NCBI GenBank assembly: GCA_015680685.1
Contig: MNCI01020967.1
Span: forward strand, 1 to 49,339
Source: Gnetum montanum
Lineage: Eukaryota; Streptophyta; Gnetopsida; Gnetales; Gnetaceae
Direction: 5' to 3'
Length of the DNA stretch: 49,339 bases
The notes under the pieces: generated by a model
What the model saw: the letters and a program-made list of their open reading frames with translations, nothing else
Told to the model about the DNA's origin: nothing
The model's database searches: none
Shown here: piece by piece, positions 23,701 to 33,400 of the stretch
Layout of the letters: each line of letters begins with the position of its first letter
How positions within the stretch are numbered: position 1 is the first letter of the stretch
Translations under genes and position numbers: made by a program

Positions 23701-24580
23701 AAGGTGTTATTACCTATAAGGAAATATTACCACGCATTCTTTCAGATTGCATCCTTTTGAGCAGATGTCAAGCTGTGTGGGGGTTTTCCGTGTTGAAGTT
23801 AAGCCTTAATGTTGGTGTACCACTCTTGGATATCTTTTGCACTTACAGATGCAATGTTTCCCACTTGGGTAATACGATATGTGCATTCTATTATCGAAGT
23901 GGGAAAAGTTGCAAACAGATGGGATGGCACGTTTAATGCTAATGTGGCTAGTGCATCAACTACGGTGCTCTTGTTGTGAGGCACATGTTGGATGTCTAAC
24001 ATCATAAAATATTTTAGAAAACTCTTAGCTAGATCACAATAAGGCTATAAATGTGAAGCTTTTCAAGCATAGACTTTAGTGATCTAGTTGACAACTAATT
24101 TCGAATCACCCTGAACTGCCAAATGTTGAATCTTTAGCTATTGAGCTACTAAGAGGCCCCTAAGGAGTCCTTCGTACTCAGCTACGTTGTCCATACAAAG
24201 GAATGTAAAACGATATGTAAACAGTCAAATTTCCCCAGAGGGAAATGTAATAACTACAACAGTGCTACCACCTCATGTAGTTGAAGCACCATCAAAATGT
24301 AAACTTGCTTTGAAATCAGATGGTACAAAGTTTAGGCTATTGATGTGTTCATCTAGGAATTTGGGTTCTATTATTTCCTGATCATCAACAATTGAAGTTG
24401 TAAGCTAAGTGGCCATTTCTTGACCCTTTCTTAATGATTGTACCACATAATGTAAATCAAATTCAGCTGCTATAGCTTTCCATCAGGCTATCATACTGCT
24501 CTCGTGCAAGTTGGTTGTGATAGCCTGGAGTATGTTGCTCTTGCATATGATGTTGACCTTGCTATGAAACAAGTAATGTC
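23700..24580 (-). pseudogene. RNase H, element D
   Basis: Degrades the RNA strand of the RNA-DNA hybrid during reverse transcription. ASLHFDGAST (first catalytic Asp near 24291), NVAEYEGLLRGL (catalytic Glu near 24180), LAVQGDSKLVVN (second Asp near 24105) and HNKSTVVDALATLA (final Asp near 23960) appear in the right order and spacing. Stops interrupt the frame after GAST, after SGEI, in VAQ*LKI and in VVN*ITKVYA. The domain continues from RT and leads to integrase. Confidence 0.85.
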
Positions 24581-24581
24581 T

Positions 24582-25600
24582 CTACTTCTTGAGTGCAAAA
24601 CCTGGGGTGAGACAATATTTTTCTACCTCGTTGTACTTTTCCTCATAAGCTATTAATACATGGCTTAAGTAATAGACCGGGATTTCAGACCTATCGTCTC
24701 TTTTTTGACATAACAATGCAGTAATAGATGTGTCCAAAGTGGCAAGGTAAATATAGAAAGTATTATCCCTATCTGGTGGGTAAATAGTTCGAAGATGTAA
24801 AAGCTCTTTCTTTAAGTTATCAAAGGCTTGTTGACATTGTTCTGTCCAGTCGAAGTTAACCTCCTTTTTAAGCAGATGTTGCATGGGGTGTAGCTTGTCT
24901 GTCAACATTGTGATAAACCTTCTAATAAACTATACTCTTCCTTGCAACCCATGTAGCTCTTTAAGGTTTGTAGGTAATGCTAAGTTGATGATGGCCCTCA
25001 ATTTATCAGGGTCCACTCGTATCCCTATTTATGACAATACAAAACTTAGCATGCATCCAGTTTTAACTCCGAAAACATATTTCTTAGGGTTGAGGCATAG
25101 GTCATGCCTATGAAAACGTTGGAGGACCATGTTGAGATCGTTGGGATGATCAATAGCTTTCTTAGATTTGACTACTATGTCATCCACGTAATCATTCAAT
25201 TTCTGCAATAGGTAGTCGCTAAAAATATATGTCATTGCTTGTTGGTAGGTTGGCCCTGCGTTTTTTAGTCCAAAGGGCATCATTGTATAACAAAAGCTTC
25301 CCCAAGGAGTCATGAAAGTGGTTGCCAACTAATGATATGGGTTTATACAAATCTAGTTATAGCCCGAGAACCCATCCATGAAGGACAGTAAGGCATGACC
25401 AGTCGTGGTGTCAATAAGTTGATCAATACTTGGCAATGAGAAGTCATCCTTAATCATTACTTTGTTCAAGTCTCGAAAGTCTATACAAATTTATATGCCT
25501 CCTATTTTCTTAGAAACTACAATGATGTTTGATACCCATTCTAAGTAATTGACCACCCATATGAAACCAGCTTGATAAAGATTGGTGATTTTATCATGTA
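24582..25600 (-). pseudogene. Reverse transcriptase, element D
   Basis: Copies the element RNA into DNA. FRDLNKV (near 25470), LSFMDGFSGYN (catalytic Asp, near 25375), MMPFGLKNAGPTYQQAM (near 25250), and the YVDDIVVKS box (25164-25190) with both catalytic Asp intact. The connection domain DWTEQCQQAFDNLKKEL lies near 24800-24860, and the LLCQKRDD..YYLSHVL segment at 24670-24720. Stops occur near 25030, 25330 and 25350-25370. In this element RT is separated from protease by the antisense gene and two spacer arrays, about 6 kb. Confidence 0.88.
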
Positions 25601-26090
25601 TAGCTAGTGCAATCTCTGATTTGATTTTGCAAGCCTTCTACTTGACTACCTTGACACGTAGGTCTAGGATAATGTTGTGTTGTATGAGCCATGGGTCTAG
25701 GCCTAACATGTCATCATATTACCATGCAAACACTTTAACATTATCATGGAGAACTTTGGAAATTTTTTGGTGTACCTGTGGAAGTAAGAGGGAGCTAACT
25801 TTCGGGGTTTTTGCTTCACCTTTAGAGGTAGTTATAGGGATTTCTACAAGAGGGTCCTCAATCACATCCTCAGCTTCTAAGTCTAAGGCTTGGACTAGAT
25901 GTTTGGGCTAGTCTAGGGATGTTTCAAGGGATGCTACAGTGTTGTGAGAGGATAATTTAAAGTCTACCAATTTTGAATTCAAGCATCTTGTAAATTTTCC
26001 AAAGGGACCCATCAAGGTTAAAGGTGAACAAAGATCACCATGCATAGCCATTTTTTCGATTGGACCTATCACAACAAGAAAATAAACCAA
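25601..26090 (-). pseudogene. Region N-terminal to RT, element D
   Basis: Partly open sequence leading into RT. It contains LHDNVKVFAW*YDDMLGLD near 25690-25745, which resembles the FAW..DMPGI segment that precedes RT in plant Ty3/gypsy elements. The upstream frame 25908-26090 may be the start of this part of pol. A sense-strand splice acceptor would be expected here if protease and RT are joined by splicing, but none stands out by eye. Confidence 0.65.
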
Positions 26091-26159
26091 GTCAAGTGAT
26101 ACCTATTGGAAGTAATAGCATGTAATGAATATATGTAAGGCAATAATGCAACATAAGAT

Positions 26160-26425
26160 AATTGCTAGTTTAAGGTCTTAGCGGATGGTAACCATGTAAT
26201 ATGGTGAGATGAATATTAAAGTTGCTAGTTTAAGGTCATGGTGGACTGTCAAGGGGTTTAAAATGTAAAGGAGGTTAAGGTTGCTAATTTAAGGTCATAG
26301 CAGACCGTAATAATGTAAAATGAATGCTAAAATTGCCAGTTTAAGGTCATGGAAAACCATTCACTATGCAAAATTATAAGTTAAAATTGCTAATTTAAGG
26401 TCTTTGCGGATTGTAACCATGTTTA
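26160..26425. repeat. TAGTTTAAGGTC spacer array 2 (between RT and antisense-gene promoter)
   Basis: Five units of GCTAGTTTAAGGTCATAGCGG type at about 60-bp intervals, between the RT start and the TATA box of the antisense gene. Confidence 0.8.
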
Positions 26426-26585
26426 AAATATAAAAATAAAGTAAAACTTTTGGTGGACCCACTTGCTATGCTACAGTTAAGTGCTACACTATAGTGGGAA
26501 TGTGTTACGCTAAAGTAGTGTTACACTACAAGGGTGTCTTGCATTATTTAGGACATGAAAGTGATAGTGGTTTTATCATATTGAC

Positions 26586-26593
26586 TATAAATA
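26586..26593 (+). promoter_or_regulatory. TATA-like box of antisense gene, copy D
   Basis: TATAAATA followed by GGGG, 131 bp upstream of the ATG at 26724. Placement and sequence fit a core promoter for plus-strand transcription inside the minus-strand element. Confidence 0.55.
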
Positions 26594-26723
26594 GGGGTTA
26601 CCCCCTGGTAAACTTGTCATTTTCATTATCAAAGCCCACACCCAGAGCATAGCATGGTAGGAAAGAGAGAGAGTGTAACATGCATAGCATAGTAGTTGAT
26701 AGAGCCAATTTGTGAACAAGGTA

Positions 26724-29700
26724 ATGGCGTGCAAAAGCGAACGCAAGCATCAGAGACTAGCCAAGGTGGAAGAAGTGAGGGACACTCTAGGATGCCTCTC
26801 CAAGGCATGCATTGAGGAGCAGCAAGAGGCTCCGTCTGCTCCGTAAGTCGTTGTGCTACCATTGTTTCTATTATGTAATGCATCAGGTTAGATTGCCATT
26901 GTCGTTACTGTTGTCATTTTTGCAACTATTGTCATTGTTTTTGTTTCAATTTTGGCCTTTGCACCATGGTTTTCACCACCTAGCCGCAATAGCCGTATAG
27001 TTTCTACGCTACAACTACGCATGGTACCACCCTAGCCACCATTGTTAAGAATGGGGACTGCACTATCGTAGGGGCTTGAGCAATTCTAGGTGGCGTAGTG
27101 CATGCTTGGCAGATCATACTACCCTTAGAGGGGTTTCTTTGTTTGCAAAGTTTTGGGGTAGTGTAACACATGCTTGATGTAGCATAGCACGAGCTATTTC
27201 ATGTGGTAGGGTAGGGTTGGAACAATGGGGGCACTATGAATTCTTTTTCACCTGTGCTATTAAGAATTTTACACTTCTTTCTATTACGCTATGTTGTTAT
27301 GTTGGCAAGCCCTTAGGCCATTATGTTGGTATTCTGTCACGTTGCTACGCTATCAAACTTGTAACATTGCTATGCTATTAAATTTTCTATACTATCTTGC
27401 CACTAAATTCGCTATGTTGCTAAATCTACTAGGTTGCGATGCCTGTTACACTATTCTAATTATTACATTGTTTCATGTTTGATATACATTGTATTATCAC
27501 ACTTGTCACATTGTTATGCTTTTTGTACTTGTTCATTTGCTATGCTACTCATGGTGCATTCGTCTTGCTATGCTATGCGTAACGTAGCTGTCACCCTTAT
27601 GCACAGGTGTAATTATCATGCTACACTATACAAGGCATGTCTGTTATGTTGTGTTGTGTAACATGTAATTGTCACATTGTGGGGTGCACCCGCAGTTGTT
27701 ATGCTACACAGGGCTATGCTACGCTACACATGATAATTTTTTACACTGCATGCAATGTTTACCTTTGTTCTATGGGGGACTTATTGTTTCATGCTGATTA
27801 TGCTACATGACATGTAAATAGAGGATCATGCTACGCTACATCAGTAATCATCACTTGAACACAATGCTAACGTTTGGTGCTTTGTCATGTAGGCTCATGT
27901 TGAAACCCGTTCTGATTGTCCTTGAGCTTGTAGGAGTTTTGTGCTACCTTAGTGAGCCTATGGCCAACATCCCTCCTCCCCATGCATGAGTGGGGTAGCA
28001 GGTGATCAGGTTCTAGGAGGGTGCATGGGACTTTCTAGAGTTCCTCCTTCACCACTTTAGTATGATCATGTGGTCACACTTATTGGCTGAAATACCTGTT
28101 TTACTCACAAAAATGTTGTTGCCCAAGGCAAATTGGGGCATTCTAAAGTTCATGGATGATGGGTTGATCAAGGGAAAAAGGGCAAAAGGGCAAAAGACTT
28201 AGATCGATGCCCAAGGGGCTTGAGTTACCTGAGTTGGATCTAGGACATGCCCAAATACAAATGCTATCATTTATACAACACGTTATACATTGCCCATCAC
28301 ATGGGCACCTTCTTGTAGAACCCACCTAGGATCATTTACTATGCCAGCGGGTGAGTCCTATGAAGGTATTTTAACATGTTGTATGATTTTCCTTACCCAG
28401 AAAAAAATGCTTATTGTATTCTTGTATGTTGCTAGGTTTTATATTGATGAGAGTGATCTTCATGGTAACACAGATACATTGGTGTTGGCCCAAACAACTC
28501 TACAAGAGTTCTCCTCTCCTAGGAACATGCATTCCTGTGTGATGGAACAACTTGGGCTTGATTTTAAAGCCTAACCAACCAGGTATTTCAAATTCTATGG
28601 GAAGTGTAAGGAAGTTGGGTGGTTGGATAGCGAATGGGCATCATGCTGACCGATTACTGTCAAAGACATTTTTGTGGAACTTCCACCATTTCCTACCCTG
28701 TTTAAACCTAGTATGTTAAACCATGCATCTGTCCTTATGTGTTTAAGTGATGATGTGCTTTCACTTTTTCTAACTTTTTTTTCTACCAAATGATTTCAGT
28801 AGCAAGGGAATCCCAAGAGGTCACAGTGATCACCTCTAGGTGTGACGAGATCAACCTCTTCTTCAAGTACAGGGAGATGGAGAAGACGTAGTGTTCGCTT
28901 TGTAATGGGGCCCTAGCCACCCTTGTTCACAACATTCAAGAGGTTGGGCTCATGGATTTATTTCTGACTATGAATCCAAGTGTCATGGCTATAGAAATGC
29001 TTTCCCTAGCCGATTCTTTCTCCAAGAAGGTTGACCACTTCTGCACACATGTTCACAATGTGTAGGTGGTGTTCAAAATTAACGACCAACTATTTGTGGA
29101 TCTTTTCAGTGTCCCTTCTAATGGTCTCCCTGTGGGAGAAAAATCTAGGAAAGATGCAAACCATCAAGGGGATATCAAGGAATGGCTAGGGACAAGCAAG
29201 GACCAAAAGGGGATTTACATCCACAAGGTCAAGCTAGCAGTGGCCCAAACGGTTTACCCTATCTTCCGTGCCCGTACCTTCCCCAAGCTACTCTCCCAAG
29301 GGAAAATCCTTAGAGTGGAGTATGCTTGGATAATGAGGGAGATCATGGAGGAAGTGACCCATTATAACTAGGCTAGGTACCTTTCAGAAGGCTTGCGAGA
29401 TGAAATGATCAAGCTTCGTGAGAATCTTGACTCTCATTTCAACATGTACTACGCCTTCTTCGTAGCTTACTTGTGTCGATTCATAGAATTCCTGGTGGTT
29501 CGTGAAAATGGTGCCTAGGTACAATAGGATAGTAACTAGATATCTAATCCATGAAGCTATCTGGGAATCACTTTCAATAATGACGAGAGATTGAGTGGCA
29601 TGACATTTTCATGCCCAGGAAAAGATGGGAGAGGCACCTCCTACTAACATAGGCAATGTGCTAAGGGGGGCACGCCTCATTGAAGAAACTTTAAAAACTA

Positions 29701-31492
29701 GGCTTCAACATAAGAAGTCTTGTCCTATAGAAGAGGCTCCTTGTATGAATGAAGGGAGGGGGGAAAAGCTACAAATCAAAGTTCACAGAGTGCAACCCCT
29801 AGTTGGTAAGTGTGCTTGACTATTTTGTTACCATAGCACTTGCTACGCTATGCTATGCTATGTAGCGTCGCATAGTGTAGTGCCTATTTCAAGTTGGAGT
29901 ATCTTGCTTACTACGATTATGTTTTATTAGAAGAAGAAGAAGAAGAGGAAGAGGTTTTAACCCCTGGAGCAAGAGCACCTGCTGAAGAGGAAGAAGAGGC
30001 CCCTACTGTAGAGGAAGAGGCCCCTGCTGATGATCGTTTTTCAAAATCTGGTTTAGTACCTGAGGGATACATGAGTACTGAGGATGCCACCATACTTTTG
30101 GGTCAGCTGGAAAGAGAGGGGATTCAATTTGATGCTGGTGAGTTTGACTACTTGTTTGACAATGTGTCAATGGATGACCCCCCACTATCACCCCTGAGGA
30201 TTTACTGGGTAGGAGCTTTACATTGTCATTTACATTATTCATCAGCTTTGTTGTTGTCATCCCCACCATGGCTAACATGTTTTATTGTGCAATGGACACC
30301 ACTTTTGATGCCCCTGGTTATTCTTCTTCAATCTATCTCCAACCCTAGACTAAGACCCCTAACAAATTCACTTTTATGGAGGGGGTGGTCAATGGCATGA
30401 ATGATTGCCTAAAGTAGATCGATCCTGAGATTGGTATGTTGAATTTCTATGCTACGCTCTCTACGTTCTTGTAGTTTTGCTATGTCACTGTGACTGATGC
30501 TCTCCCATATATGATTGGTAGCCTCTTATCTCAAGTGGGATCCTAGGTAAGCTGTTGAGGTCAACGCTGTGCCTAAAATTTTTCCAAAGGTGGCTGAGGT
30601 ACCTCATCACATATACAATGAAGCAAGTAAATGTACATTGTACTTGGCATGCTCCTTTTGGGAGTGTAGGTGTGTGAATGAAGACCTCTAAAAGTAGGTA
30701 CAGAGACTTAAGAAAGAGAAGGCCAACCTAACCACTGCATTGGGGGACCTCTAATCTAGGAATGAATTTTTGTTGGCCTGTGACACTTGCGATGGCAGTT
30801 GGCGTATGGCAGTCATTGACTATGCAAGATATTGAATAACTATATGAAGTAAAAATGAGGCCATTCATAAGATTATTGAATAGCACATGCAGATGGACCT
30901 TCTAGCATAGAAGAACCAAGACTGGAAGGATTATAGTGCAAATATTTATGAATGGGGATAGGCACAAAAGAACCATAAACATATGTATAAGATAGAACGT
31001 GCCACCTATCGTAAACAATATCAGGATGCAGCTGTTGAGTTGCATACCCACAAGTTATTCCTTGATGTCATTGGTGCTTCTAGAGCTTATGAAAAATTCA
31101 TGCAACAGGTGAGAGTCAGTGAGTCTCCTAAAAGGGAAATGACTCTACCTACCAATGAGACCACCACCACCACCTTTTCCCCAGGATTTCCAAGATGGAC
31201 AGCTATGGAAAAAAGGAAGGTTGCAGCAAGTACTGATCTAGGAGATAGAAATTGGGCCAACCTCACTGAGGAGGAGATCCTGTGATGTCTTGCGATTGGC
31301 ATGGATAGGATACCCTCTGAAATGTATGTGGGGCCATCTTGAGTTAGTCACTTTTTTTGTGTCATAGTTTATTTTATAAAAGCCTTTGTTGTAGCTTTGA
31401 TTCATTGTTTTATTTTCTTTCTTAAGCAAGATCCAAACGAAGATGCAAGACCCAATGAAACAGGTAATGGTGGTGTGGGCAAAGACTTATAG
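26724..31492 (+). pseudogene. Antisense multi-exon gene, copy D (fullest copy)
   Basis: Plus-strand gene between protease and RT of the minus-strand element D. Exon 1 (26724-26842) encodes 39 residues, basic at first (MACKSERKHQR), and ends at GTAAGT. Joining to the acceptor at 27892 keeps the frame into LKPVLIVLELVGVLCY. Later blocks: FLEFLLHHFSMIMWSHLL (near 28034), VLAQTTLQEF (28485), FKINDQLFVDLFSVPSNG (29069), YPIFRARTFPKLLSQGKILRVE (29257), and FIEFLVVRE (29482). A Glu-rich stretch is at 29930-30030, a phase-1 intron at 30434-30521, hydrophilic heptad-like sequence at 30690-31080, and the end near 31490. In-frame stops (for example near 27990 and 29520) show decay. Function unknown. A Lys-rich, NLS-like tail in copy E and the acidic and coiled-coil parts suggest a nuclear, protein-binding product, which is an inference. 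Confidence 0.75.
26843..27892 (+). other. Intron 1 of antisense gene, copy D
   Basis: GTAAGT donor and TCATGTAG acceptor, about 1.05 kb. The interior (27280-27850) is dense in TGCTACGCTA / GTTGCTATGC words like those forming hairpins in the LTRs. The open frames inside (27291-27661) are by-products of this repeated vocabulary. Confidence 0.62.
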
Positions 31493-31624
31493 TGTCATGG
31501 CGCAAGATTTTTATTTTTCTAAACATTATTGATTGACATTGAATGAAGAATGTAATGTGAAAAAAAAATTTCACTTTGGTTAATGTGTTATATATATTTT
31601 TATTCTTTGTCTTTTTGGACCCCT

Positions 31625-31965
31625 TGGGAGCTTGTTTTAGTTTTAGGCCATTTCAGGCTACAACAATAGTTTAAGGTCATTTTAGGCCATTGCTTAATGC
31701 TAAAAAAAATTGGCTATTTTTGATAAGTGGAGTTGCCACTTTTAGGCCTTAGTGGGCCGCAATGGTAGTTTAAGGCCATTCCAAGCCGTAGAAATAGTTT
31801 AAGGCCATTTCAAGCAATTTATTAATGCTAAAAATCTCTTCTTTTTTATTTTTTGTGATTTTTTAAGAAGTGGAATAACCAGTTTTAGGCCTTAGCGGGC
31901 TGCAATGGTAGTTTAAGGCCATTCTGGGCCATGGTACTAGTTTAAGGCCATTTCAGGCCAAAGCG
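31625..31965. repeat. TAGTTTAAGGCC spacer array 1 (between antisense gene and protease)
   Basis: Seven or more units close to TAGTTTAAGGCCATTTCAGG with GCAATGG spacers. They follow the antisense gene end and precede the protease tail, matching 3808-3985 in A and 13290-13570 in C. Confidence 0.82.
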
Positions 31966-32340
31966 GTAGAACCAATGCAAGAAATAGCTATAATATAAAT
32001 GGTGGCCACAATGTAAACAGTAGAAACAACATGAATGCAAACAATGGACATGATGCAAAGAATTGAAATAATGTAATCAATGATTCTAATGCCAAAAGAA
32101 ATGAAAATAATGCAAACTTTGAATGTGGTGCTGAAAGTGAACATAATGTAAACAATAAATGTAATGGTAAAATTAGGGCAGNAAAACTTTGAATGTGGTG
32201 CTGAAAGTGAACATAATGTAAACAATAAATGTAATGGTAAAATTAGGGCAGAAGGAGATAACAAAGACAAGAATTTATGGAGCTAAACTAGAGATAATCT
32301 CTAATTACGCAATTTTTTTATAACCCATCATGGGCTAGGT
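31966..32340. other. AT-rich spacer with an assembly duplication
   Basis: Irregular AATGTAAACAAT-type words, no gene. The 68 bases 32114-32181 recur at 32184-32251 across a single N at 32182, which looks like an unmerged contig overlap rather than biology. Confidence 0.75.
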
Positions 32341-33400
32341 AAAGTGTATGGCCGAGGGGCTTTGTTGCGGTATTCTTCTATGTCATTGTCTACCGCCTGG
32401 AAAGGCAACTCGGCCCACGTAGTTTCTTTGTCTGAGTCAACATTTTTTGCTGGCTCATTAGTCAAACAAGTAGTTTTAGTAGGAATATATACTTTGTTCT
32501 TAGAGATTACTATCTCTGAGCCCTACTCCATGTCAACGTTGTTTATTTCTTAGGTAGCCACTTCATCACCGTAGATCACCACTTCCCCACCAATGTAGGG
32601 TAGGTGGATATCTTAATGTATGGGTGAAGAGACAACTCTTAATTAGGCTAACCAAGACCTCCCCAAGATCAGGTTGAACCTGGGCATCTCTTCTACCACG
32701 ATGAACACCACACTTGTGGGGAACTAGTCCCCTACCATAAAGTTGATGTGGACAATTCCCTTTACCACTACGCATGCTCCGTTGAATGATTTTAGGCATG
32801 AAGTTGCCATGGGCTTGATTTGATCAACCAAACCCAGTTTGTCCACTATGGAAAATGGAATGACATTTGTAGTGGCCCCATCATCAACATGTACCCTTCG
32901 GATCTTGTACTAGTCGACCCGAATTATGATGAACATGGACGCTATTGCCACCTGATCCTTTTTAGGGTCATCCTTAATGGACTTATCATGAAATGTCGAC
33001 TGAGCTGGCTATGATTCTTCAATTGTAGAAGGAAGCATGATAACATGGATTTCTTTTTCCTTGTTCGCCATGTTTTTGTCAACCAGAATGGATGTTAACA
33101 TGCAAACCATGGTCTCGTGTTGCGTAGTGGAAGTCATTATCAAGTCATACAAGCTCACATTTGTATTTTTCTATTTTCGAGCTTGTTTATCTTGCGTGAG
33201 CATGTTGACAAGATCCTTCCCACCATCTTATTATTTGTTACCCTTTTCCTCCTTCATTTGTCCTAGGAGATGAATCTCCCAAGGAGGGGCAATTTCAGGT
33301 TGAGGACTATGCTTTCTCAGGCGAGATGGTGACGATTGCATCTACACCGCGTTACCAGTTGCTAATGATGAGGGGGCCATGGGCATTGTGAACAAGGGGG
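32341..33400 (-). pseudogene. Protease part of gag-pro, element D
   Basis: Aspartic protease of the element. VHVDDGATTNVIPFSIVDKLGL lies near 32830-32895. NLILGRSWLA is near 32645-32675, and HLPYIGGEVVIYG follows near 32580-32615. A TAG at 32724-32726 lies between them, in the motif GD*FPTSV, identical in position to the stop in element A. The tail has TTWAELPF (near 32405-32430), as in A (PWAELPF). Several other stops and frameshifts. Its low-coordinate side is followed by the AT-rich spacer, spacer array 1 and the antisense gene, not by RT. Confidence 0.82.

Noticed and set aside
32114-32251. 68-bp tandem duplication as a biological repeat
   Set aside because: The two copies match by eye and flank a single N, as expected from an unmerged contig overlap.
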